From Diphasiastrum complanatum (Eukaryota > Streptophyta > Lycopodiopsida > Lycopodiales > Lycopodiaceae), in the NCBI GenBank assembly GCA_029204225.1, contig CM055112.1, positions 45,877,563 to 45,941,562 of the forward strand: a stretch of DNA of 64,000 bases, in the 5' to 3' direction. Position numbers and translations under genes: made by a program. How positions within the stretch are numbered: position 1 is the stretch's first letter; every line of letters begins with the position of its first letter. The notes beneath the pieces were generated by a model. The model was not told where the DNA came from. It ran no database searches and worked only from the letters and a program-made list of their open reading frames with translations. This document shows, piece by piece, positions 55,554 through 64,000 of this stretch.

Positions 55554-57130
55554 GTTCAACGACTGATTTAAGTGCACCAAATAAATCCAGTAACCAGGAA
55601 TACATAGTAGATCCATACAAGATTAATTGTGCACATATGAGTATAATCTCACTATGACCCAGTACATAAACATATATCATTATCTGGTAGATTCCTCCAA
55701 AAGCCGCATATGTTACTCACATATCTCGCTGAGAATCTTGTAACTCAGCTACCAAAGAATTTCTATTTCTCACGAGTAAGTAACATATCTTGGAAATCTC
55801 TGAGACAAGGAACAATCCACTCTCACGAGTTTTCCAACCGAACTTACCTCTAACAATATAATTTCTTCCACTTAATCAACCCTCCCCGATCCTCCAGTTC
55901 TGTATCTTACCTTGGATTTGTCTAAAAATGCTTTCAGACAATCACCTTTCCATACATCACCTGGCTTACTTCCAAGAACTGTGCAACCAATAGATCTTCT
56001 AATAGAATTTATCCCATCACTTCACCCCCCCTTTTTAAAGAAATTATCCAATTTCTATAAAAGTTAGCTGGAGAGGTGATATATGAAATTATCTAAATCC
56101 ATGAAAAGTCAGTAATAAGTGCCTTCCACAAAGGATTCGCTCTATTACAACTAGGACTTTTCTTTCAAATATTTTCAACCTGAGTGACAGTAACCATCAT
56201 CCATCTAAAATCCACCTATGCATAAGGGACAACCTGGTTCTAAAAAATTGAAATACAATTTCCCTGGAATTTACTTGAATTCCAAGTGTTATTCATACAA
56301 GGAGTAATTCACATCATGATAACAGTCCTTCAAAAAAATAACTTAAAGTTGGAAGGAATCATATACAGTCAATCTAATGTCTAGTATTCGAGAAATTTCT
56401 AAGAAGTAAGGGTTCAAGAAAGAAAGAAATAGTTTTAAGGGTTCCGATTTTGTAAATTATGAGATACACAGTTGGGATCCAGACTAAACCTCAGAATTTC
56501 ACAAAATATCCCATAACATTTGACCAATGGTTTTAGATCGACATCAAACATTATTGAAACCTCCCACTGTCAATCAGATCCTTATGGTCCTAAAACCTCC
56601 CCTTTGAAATTACTGATGTCCCATACCACCAGCTCTCTCTCCAAAAAGATCCTCAACTCCTTAATCTAACTTTTCTAGAGATCCCATTGATCAATCTAGC
56701 TATCCTATAATCCTTATAGGAAAAGTATCCTTCACTACCAAAAACCGGAGAATCCATATATTTGGATGTATGGTATGCCATTCAATTGGATATACAAGAT
56801 CCACACAGTTTAAACACCCGACCGGATCAATCACCTCAGCACAACGTCAAGTGCAACAAGAACAAAGAATTACTCACTCCAAACTGTATATTCAACTGAT
56901 AAGTAAGTGCAAAGATAAGCTTCTTAAAAGCACTCAAAGGGCTCGTAAAAGAAAGATGGCCCGATAACTCTAGAACTAAGCACACGTGGTGCCGTCAAAA
57001 TAAGAAAGCACTGTATAAGTCGATCATTGCTATTTTAACTCTCTCCCTCAATGATCAACGTTTTTTTTTTTTAAGAGTTTACCCTATTCATGGAACATAC
57101 CTCCATGATAGTATTACAAGTAAAGGCTTT
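55554..57130. other. AT-rich non-coding DNA and Copia 3' region
   Basis: No gene is supported. Next to 57130, on the minus strand, the Copia RNase H stop is followed by a purine-rich GAGGGAGAGAG and TTAAAATAGCAATGATCG at about 57035, probably the polypurine tract and the start of its 3' LTR. The LTR end was not found. Confidence 0.45.
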
Positions 57131-58291
57131 TTACGTAACCAGATCTAAGCCAAGTTTGGTTCTAAAAGTCTCAAACTTTTCTTTACTTAAAGCTTTTGTA
57201 AATATATTAGCAACTTGTAATAACGTGGAACAATGTACAATATTTATATCTTCAGATTGTAACTTTTCACGCACAAAGTGATATTTTACTTCAATATGTT
57301 TTGTTCTTGCGTGAAAGATAGGATTTTTAGCCAATTGTATTCCACTTTGACTATCACAGAAAATAACACTGGGATTTACCTGCTTCATGCCAATCTCACA
57401 TAATAACTTACGTAGCCAAATAGCTTCCTGGGTAGCAGAACTCAATGCTTTATATTCGGCTTCTGTGGAAGAAAGAGAAATAGTATCTTGCTTCTTGCTA
57501 GACCATGAAAAACAACCGCTACCAAAATTGAAGGCATAACCTGTTGTTGACTTTCTATCATCTATACTTCCTGCCCAATCAGTGTCAACATAACCTTGCA
57601 ACTTAGGTAAAACACTTTGTCTTTTGTAGATTAGACCAAGGTTAGGTGTACCTTTCACATACCTCAAAATTCTTTTTGCAGGTTTCCAATGGTCCATAGT
57701 GGGTGATGACATGAATTGGCTAATCAAACTTACAACATAGCAGATATCAGGACGTGTAGTCGTAAGATATATCAAACTCCCAACTAGCTGACGAAATAGT
57801 GTAGCATCAACACGTGCACTATCATCAATACGAGATAATTTCTTACCAGCTTCGCAAGGGGTGATGGAAGGTTTGCACTCTGTCATGTGAAATCTCTCTA
57901 ATATCTCGCCCACATACTTGTTTTGACATAACCTGATATCATTGCTAGTTTGCCATACTTCGACACCCAAGCAATATTGCATAAGATCTAAATCTGTCAT
58001 CTCAAACTGCTTGCATAAGTTGGCTTTGATAGAACGAGTGAGGTTCTCATCATTGCCCGTGATAATGATATCATCAACGTGAAGTACAATCAAGGCAATG
58101 TTGTCATCATTTATAAGAACATAAAGGTTTGGATCTGAATTTGTTCTTACAAACCCATGAGAAAGAAAGTAACTGTCAATGCGTCCATACCATGCGCGTG
58201 GCGCTTGTTTAGATACACTTGATTGCTTTGGCATCAAGTTTCTGTCGCTCCTCCTTTGGCACATGTACATAGGCCTTACATCCAATGACAC
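57131..58291 (-). pseudogene. Copia RT (C-terminal two thirds) and RNase H
   Basis: One long intact frame from SKQAPRAWYGRIDSYF carries RT (SDPNLYVLI, HVDDIIITGND, MQYCLGVEVWQ, RQLVGSLIYLTTTRPDI) and RNase H (DTDWAGSIDDRKSTTGYAF, SSTEAEYKAL, FCDSQSGIQLAKNP, KHIEVKYHFVREK, ANIFTKALS) and ends LGLDLVT. The RT active site is HVDD instead of YVDD. The first third of RT is missing; the frame joins integrase at about 58205-58212. It is the best-preserved enzyme segment in the window. Confidence 0.92.
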
Positions 58292-59981
58292 GAAACTTGT
58301 CGATTTTTGGCTTTATTCCAGTAAATGCTTCTTTGGGAGTCACATTTGGAACCGCAACTATAGGGCTCCTTTTGCAAGAACGTTGCCGCACTGCACACGC
58401 TTCCGACCAAAGTGAATCGGTCAAGCCCATTTGCTTCATCATGGAGCGTGAACTCTCCATAATAGTCCTGTTTTTCCTTTTAGCTACACCATTACTATGC
58501 GACGTGTGTGACTGTGTGAATTGTCTTTTAATGCCGTGTTCTTTGCAAAAGTCTTCAAAATCATCAGATTTGTATTCGCCCCCTCTATCAGATCTTAGCA
58601 CTTTGATGCATGCATCCAGTTGGTTTTCTACCAAAGTCTTGAACTTCTTGAAGCGAGCAAAAGCGTCAGATTTCTTCTTCAAGAAATAAATCCATGTCCT
58701 CCTAGAGTAATCATCTATGAAAGTCATAAAATAATATGCTTTCCCCAATGACATGGTCTTCATTGGGCCGCACAGGTCGCTGTGAATGAGTTCCAGCGGT
58801 TTCTTAGCTCTTGCAGCTCCACCTTTCTTGAATGTCTCCCTGTGATGCTTTCCCATGATGCATCCTTCACATATTGCATGATGATCATCCTGCAATGCCG
58901 GTAACCCTATTACCATCTTCAGCTTCGCCATCAATCTCAAGCTCCCATAGTTCAAATGACCAAGTCTTCTGTGCCACAACTCGGATTGAGATGCTGTTGA
59001 GATAGCCAAACCATATTCACCTGATTTTACAGCATCCAATTTATAAAGGCCACAGTCACTATCTCTATAACCCTTCGCCACCACTTTATGGTTGTGGTTC
59101 ATATCCTTCATAAGGCATCCATCCTTGACAAATCCAACTTTAAGATGTTGATTTGCCATTACACCAACAAAAATCAAACTCTTTTTCAGTCTAGGAACAT
59201 AAAGTACATTAGGGATGTTTGTTCTTGATTTTACCATCAGGAAACTGCACGAGTACATTGCCCACACCCTGTATCTGGCATTCCTCTCCATTGGCTTGAG
59301 TGACCTTATCCCTATCATGGATTGGCAATCACGTTTCCCGGTCATATGCCTTGTGGCGCCTGAATCTTTGAACCATCTGGCACCATCATCAACTTGGGAT
59401 GCCAATGCCGATGAGAAGACACTTATCTCGTCATCTTCTCCATCATCTTCGGCAATGTTTCCTTGTTGAGTCACTTTTCCCGCCTTTATGTCCGCTTTCT
59501 TCTCATAACACTCGCGTGCCCAATGACCTGGTTTGTGGCAATGGTAACATTTGCCTTTCTTCTTCTTTTTTCCTTTTGATGACGACTCTCCCTGGTCATC
59601 ATCATCCTTGGATTTCTTAAGAATCCTTTTCCATCCTTTCTGTTTGCCTTTAGCAAGCAAGGCTTGATCCTCCTGTGGCATTTGCCTTGACTTCACCACT
59701 TCGCGACGCTGCTCTTCTTGCAACATGATTCCGTGGAAGTCTTCAAAAGTAGGCAACCTCTCCCTTGAAGCAATGCCGCTCACAAACATCTGTAGCCCTT
59801 CCGAGACACCGCTCATTGTGGTATGTACCAATTCAATATCCCTGATTGGTTCTCCAATCGCCACAAGTTGATCTCTCAGCTCCTTTATCCTGGTGAAGAA
59901 AGATCCCACTGATTCACTTTCTTCCATCCTTACTGCGTTCAATCTCGACTCTTTAAGAACATGGCCCGAGCTGGATTGCAA
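58209..59981 (-). pseudogene. Copia gag C-terminus, protease region and integrase
   Basis: A single open frame of 590 codons includes the gag C-terminal half and one CCHC knuckle (CYHCHKPGHWAREC). The protease site is WFKDSGATRHMTG (catalytic D-S-G). Pre-integrase follows (ELWHRRLGHLN, CEGC), then integrase (DLCGPMKTMS, FIDDYSRRTW, SDRGGEYKSDD, NGVAKRKNRTI where the catalytic Glu is Lys-adjacent and replaced). It ends at KAIKCI with a stop made by the deletion junction to RT. Copia polyproteins are usually about 1300 codons in one frame. Confidence 0.92.
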
Positions 59982-60334
59982 GTTTGAAATTGCATTCTAA
60001 GAGCTTCCCAAGCTCCCCTAGCCATCGTGGCATCACTTATATGAGTGATCACATGGTCTTCCATTGAAAGATTGATCAAAGACAATGCTCTCTGCGCCTT
60101 TTTATCAAAGGCCCTTATGTCACCTGGAGTGGTATTTGGCTGGACTTCAATACCTGCCACGATCTCCCACAACTCTTTCTCCATCAAAATGCTCTTCATT
60201 TTGAATTTCCAGATGTTGTAGTTAGAAGCCCCATCAAGTTTGCTTGCATCGCCCAAAATTGCCTCATTGATGTTTGCCATCTCCAAACTGCTTGAAACTT
60301 CACCTGTAGGCCATAAAGTGTATGCTGGAGCCAA
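59939..60334 (-). pseudogene. Copia gag N-terminus
   Basis: The likely start is the Met of MANINEAILGDASKLDG at 60280; the frame is open further upstream. It has the Copia gag UBN2 core (NYNIWKFKMKSILMEKELWEIV, HITHISDA-like, ARGAWEAL). Near 59950 a frameshift passes to the frame of the next segment (LKESRLNAVRMEE). No tRNA-Met primer site was found upstream. Confidence 0.88.
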
Positions 60335-61001
60335 CCGTGATGTCAGAAATCAATAGTAATGACCTGCAATTTTTGGCTTACCAGGCCACCCGCCACTCTT
60401 TCGCAAAATTGAAAGCCAAACTGGCGTCGTTTTCCGAAATGCTTCTCGTCACCAACTCCCAGCTTCTTGCCCAGTGGAATGGTGAAATCACTTCTGGTGC
60501 GCTTCGAACACTTTCTCCACGGCAATCACTCTACTCTGTTTTGGTGTACCGTACTTGCAGGTACAGTCAGGGTGCCCTTCGTTTGGAGGCTATAGCCTTT
60601 CGTTTGGCCAAAATAGGCTAAAGGAGGTGAAAATAAGGGCAATTTGGGTTTTTGAACTGTTTCTTCAGTGTGAAGAAACTTCACCCTTCAAAAAACTTGG
60701 GACCCAACAATTTTTTTTTTTTTTTCAGTTTGAAGAATTTTAATGAATTTGCAATGCACTTTGCACTTCAGACCCCTTCAGGCTTTTTCACATCAATCCA
60801 ATGGATCCTTTAGATCCAACGACCCACCTGTCGTGTAATAACCATCGTCGATCTGCGTGATTCAAGATCGGACGGCTTTCCACGCTTTTGTGCGTTGATC
60901 AAGGGCCTTCGAAGCACCAAGCACTTCGGGCCGCTAACCGACTAACTGAACTGGGCGCACGAGAGGTCCCGCAACCTCTCCTCTTCTTCTCTCTCTCAGC
61001 G
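60335..61001. other. Region upstream of Copia gag, no gene seen
   Basis: Moderately GC-rich DNA. It should hold the 5' leader and LTR of the minus-strand Copia, but no LTR boundary, primer site or match to the 57-kb 3' region was found, so the Copia 5' end is lost or unrecognisable. Confidence 0.4.
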
Positions 61002-61271
61002 ATGGATTTTCCTCTCTCTTCACAGGCTATGGCTGCTCCCTATGAATCGATCTGGCTGCTTTCTTTCTCCAAGGCCAGTCGCGGCCTCCCTACTGCCGAA
61101 TCGCACTACCAGGGCGCCCATTCTCAGCAACTTACAGCTCTGAAAACGGCCTCCTACAAGGAGATATCCCAGATTTTGCACTTTGAAACCCTAGCAACTT
61201 TGAAGAGAAGGATATATTGGGCTTTACTCAGGCTTTCCTTGAGCTTTCACTTGCAGCTCCTATCTGGCTGA
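61002..61271 (+). CDS. Candidate exon or short ORF of unknown function
   Basis: After a CT-rich tract ending CTCTCTCAGCG, ATG 61002 opens an 89-codon frame: MDFPLSSQAMAAPYESIWLL, SFSKASRGLPTAESHYQGAHS, then TASYKEISQILHFETLATLKRR. The composition is protein-like and base composition is higher in GC than its surroundings. The CT-rich leader is typical of plant 5' UTRs. It ends 13 bases before a Gypsy LTR (61284), so the gene, if real, has been cut there. I do not recognise the family. Confidence 0.35.
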   Translation: MDFPLSSQAMAAPYESIWLLSFSKASRGLPTAESHYQGAHSQQLTALKTASYKEISQILHFETLATLKRRIYWALLRLSLSFHLQLLSG

Positions 61272-61283
61272 GGTCGCCCTACT

Positions 61284-61641
61284 TGTATTAGATCCTAACA
61301 CCACAGTAGGGCAAACACTAACTGATCCACCCAACCTTGCCTACTCCCTAATATAGAGTAAGCCCCTCCTAGCCCAGTGTGAGGACTGGTAGCATGCTAC
61401 TGCCAAGTGTCGGCCACGTGGCACTGACGTGGCCGACTGCACGTCGGGACCCAAGTAGGGGCCCTATCCTGCTGACAGGGTCCCCAGGCTGTGTTAGGCC
61501 CACCATGGCTATGGACCGTGCTGGGGCACACTACTCACACTGTCTTGCCCTGTTGGTCATGTACGCTGGACACGACCCTGACTGTGGTATCTGACCTATC
61601 TGTGTTCTCTAGGGTTCGGCACTGGTTACGAGCTCGTAACA
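61284..61641 (-). repeat. 3' LTR of minus-strand chromovirus Gypsy
   Basis: 358 bp from TGTTACGAGCTCGTAACC (61641) to ...AGGATCTAATACA (61284), preceded on the minus strand by the polypurine tract AAGGGGGAGGGAG. It matches the plus-strand LTR at 62718-63075 with about 11 differences. Confidence 0.93.
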
Positions 61642-61880
61642 CTCCCTCCCCCTTAAAAACCGTCTTGGTCCTCTAAGACAAAGTCTGGAAAAATCTTGCG
61701 AAGGACGCTGCCTCTTTCCCAAGTGGCATTCTCAACAGGCTGATCATTCCACTTAACCAGATATTCTCGGTATAGAGTATGACGAGTCTGCGTCTCTCTA
61801 CTATCAAGAATCTCCTCTGGTTCATGTGGAGGTTGCTGAGGATCCAATGGGAGAACTAGAACACTGTCCCCTACCAGATT
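61642..61880 (-). pseudogene. Gypsy integrase chromodomain
   Basis: The minus strand codes PHEPEEILDSRETQTRHTLY and then YLVKWNDQPVENATWE, the classic chromodomain (E-x-I-L-D, LVKW, TWE) that targets chromovirus integrases to heterochromatin. It stops at 61653, directly before the polypurine tract. The integrase C-terminus between this and 61888 is deleted. Confidence 0.9.
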
Positions 61881-61887
61881 GTCTGAT

Positions 61888-62700
61888 CTAGTTAAGGCTT
61901 TTCGTACTCATATTAAGTTTAGTATGGAGATGATGGAATACTGCCCTCCAAAAATTTCCAGTAAACTTACTGTCCCGGTCGCTGACTATGTCGGAAGGTA
62001 GACCGTACAATTTAAATAGCCCGTCTACAAACAACCTCGCTAACTCTGGAGCTCTAACGGTTGTTTTGGTCGGAATGAAATGAGCCATTTTGGTCAGACG
62101 GTCAACTGTGACCCATATAGCGTCATTACCCTTTTGGGTTTTAGGCAGGCCTACTATAAAATCCATGGAGATACTCTCCCATTTACCAGCTGGTATTTCT
62201 AAGGGATGCAACAACCCTCTTGCCTTTAAACGCTCTGCTTTATTTACTTGACATTTCTCGCAATTGGTTACATACTGGTGGACGTCCTTTTTCATACTGG
62301 GCCAGAAAAATTGCCTACGAAGAAGCTCATAGGTCTTCTGTATGCTTGGGTGTCCCGCACTAGGATTGTCATGACATTCATATAGGACCTGCTGCCTATA
62401 ATCCTCTGAATTGGGGACACATACTCTATCTCTATAGAGCAAGTACTCATCCTGAATGGAATACTGTTTCCATTTGAATCCTCGAGTCAACTGACCCTCA
62501 ACCACTGGGGTTTGCTTGGGTAATACAGGCTCAGAATCCTCAACGTCATCTGGCGACGTATACTCGGACTCATCATCATCCTCAACGGAAGCTGTCGTAT
62601 TCTTGGATGAACTGGCACCAGCCCCGAGAACTGGTTCTGGAGTCTGTAACTGTCTGTTCTGGACTGAGTTCCAGATAGTAGAGAAGAATGCATCATGCTG
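61888..62700 (-). pseudogene. Chromovirus integrase
   Basis: The frame reads a linker (RGFKWKQYSIQDEYLLYRDR), the HHCC zinc region (HDNPSAGHPSIQKTYELLRR, CEKCQVNK), and the core (WESISMDFIVGLPKTQKG, VDRLTKMAHFIPT, SDRDSKFTGNFW) and breaks at LHTKLNMSTKSLN before the catalytic Glu. An acidic Ser/Asp/Glu-rich stretch lies upstream. The element is cut at 62717 by the plus-strand copy. Confidence 0.92.
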
Positions 62701-62717
62701 GCATTTCCCTCTCAAGG

Positions 62718-63075
62718 TGTTACGAGCTCGTAACCAGTGCCGAACCCTAGAGAACACAGATAGGTCAGATACCACAGTCAGGGTCGTGTCCAGCGTACAT
62801 GACCAACAGGGCAAGACAGTGTGAGTAGTGTGCCCCAGCACGGTCCATAGCTATGGCGGGCCTAACACAGCCTAGGGACCCTGTCAGCAGGATAGGGCCC
62901 CCAGTTGGGTCCCGACGTGCAGTCGGCCACGTCAGTGCCACGTGGCCGACACTTGGCAGTTGCATGCTATCAGTCCTCACACTGGGCTAGGAGGGGCTTA
63001 CTCTATATCAGGGAGTAGGCAAGGTTGGGTGGATCAGTTAGTGTTTGCCCTACTGTGGTGTTAGGATCTATTACA
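62718..63075 (+). repeat. 5' LTR of plus-strand Gypsy of the same family
   Basis: 358 bp from TGTTACGAGCTCG to GATCTATTACA. The possible target duplication at its left is CAAGG (62713-62717); the right end of the element is outside the window. Confidence 0.93.
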
Positions 63076-63076
63076 C

Positions 63077-63089
63077 TGGTATCAGAGCC
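63077..63089 (+). other. Primer-binding site, initiator tRNA-Met
   Basis: TGGTATCAGAGCC begins two bases after the LTR end, the standard plant site for initiator tRNA-Met. Confidence 0.93.
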
Positions 63090-63878
63090 ATCTCCATCCT
63101 AGGGAGTTCAGGACAGTAGTAGAGAAAGCTATCAGAAGATAGGAAGTGTTTCTCAGATTCTCAGAGAGGAATAGAGGAGGAGGATCGCTGTAGGAGCAGC
63201 CTTCAAACTTCTGATTTCCACTGAGAAATCTCAGTAGCAAGGAGTCAGATTCCAAGTGTAGGTAACTCGCTGAAAAAACAGCTGTTTCTCACTGAGTTCA
63301 GAGGATTCTCTATAGTTTTCCCAGCAAAATTAGAGTAGGAAGAAGCCAGCACCTCCATCGCTGTACAGTCAGAGACCTACATCCGATTTCCAGGGAAAAA
63401 GTTACTGGTTCTCAGCGAGTTTGAAGCCAAAAAAGAGGAGCAGGGCCAGCGCTGCCAGTACTTCTGAAAATCTGGTTTTTCAACAAGTTTTTGGGCCCCA
63501 ACATCAGAGATTTGGAGCAGGAGGATTCCTACCAGATCAGCGAGTAGGAGACTTCTGAAATTTCAGAATTCAGAAGGGTTTTTGGACTTCAGATTTGCCT
63601 TTTTGTGGACAAGTCGGATTGCAATCAGACCAGCGAGCTACTATCCTCAAAAAACCGGGAAATTTAGCACCGTTTTGAAGCCTCAAACTGGCATTTTTCG
63701 GAACAGCAGGTCTGAAATTTTGGGGAAAAGAGCTGAAAGGGTTCCTCTTCATTCTTTCTTTGGAAGTACAGTCCTCAGAAACAGCTAAGTCATCTTTCCT
63801 TTCCCTTGTACAGTTGTAAATTAGTCTTTTAGACTTTTTTCCTTCAGAAGTTAAGGTAGCTCTCTTTCAGTTTCGAAG
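63090..63878 (+). other. Gypsy 5' leader
   Basis: Non-coding leader between primer site and gag, about 790 bases. No open frame of note is seen, but short blocks such as TTCTGAAATTTCAG and GAGCAG recur. Confidence 0.6.
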
Positions 63879-64000
63879 ATGACCACTCCTCAGGGACCTG
63901 ATCAACCCCAGGAGAGAGGCTTCGACGAACTTGAAACAGAAGCCTTGGCTTACAGAAAAGGGAAGGAACCCATGGAAGTAGAAGAACAGGAACAGTTCGC
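63879..64000 (+). CDS. Start of Gypsy gag, runs off the right edge
   Basis: ATG at 63879 opens a frame MTTPQGPDQPQERGFDELET... that is still open at position 64000. The position, after LTR, primer site and leader, and the acidic/polar N-terminus fit gag of this chromovirus. Nothing more can be said from 40 codons. Confidence 0.7.
   Translation, partial: MTTPQGPDQPQERGFDELETEALAYRKGKEPMEVEEQEQF

Overview
The window is nuclear DNA of a land plant with a large, repeat-rich genome. The evidence is a plant-specific calcium/calmodulin-dependent kinase gene with long introns, several plant Copia and Gypsy LTR retrotransposons nested in one another, and primer-binding sites matching initiator tRNA-Met and tRNA-Asp. 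I cannot place the lineage from sequence alone. No tRNA, rRNA, CRISPR array or organellar gene was found.

Region 1 (1-10.8 kb) holds the clear host gene, a minus-strand CCaMK (the DMI3-type decoder of nuclear calcium spiking in the common symbiosis pathway). Five exons can be placed to the base (10353-9569, 9333-9279, 5337-5227, 3553-3321, 1520-1313). They encode the kinase domain, the autophosphorylation-site region, the calmodulin-binding segment and the first EF-hand. The last EF-hands are not in the window, so the gene continues past its left edge. Its introns hold a fold-back element, a TRIM-like miniature LTR element and a Copia remnant.

Region 2 (10.8-30.3 kb) is decayed repeats. An unidentified plus-strand coding exon (16252-16693, continuing at 28848) is split by a Copia insertion with a TGAAG target duplication. 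Between the two halves of that Copia lie parts of a plus-strand Gypsy element (tRNA-Asp primer site, gag, integrase) and a minus-strand Gypsy element (RT/RNase H, integrase, extra ORF, LTR).

Region 3 (30.3-45.0 kb) is a Copia element with both LTRs. Its gag is interrupted by a 9.2-kb minus-strand Gypsy element (31871-41119, target duplication CTATA), which itself carries a solo LTR (36973-37619, duplication TGGAT). This makes three clean layers of nesting. The inner Gypsy and the minus-strand Gypsy of region 2 both carry a related, unidentified ORF between integrase and 3' LTR.

Region 4 (45-64 kb) holds Copia fragments at 45.3, 52-53.6 and 57-60.3 kb, a 714-bp hAT-like element with an exact 8-bp duplication, two plus-strand ORFs that might be host exons (47.9 and 61.0 kb), and two oppositely oriented chromovirus Gypsy copies whose 358-bp LTRs are about 97% identical by eye. 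The second runs off the right edge.

Most retroelement genes here are broken by nonsense codons, frameshifts and deletions. Many of the nonsense codons look like C-to-T changes, as expected for methylated plant repeats.
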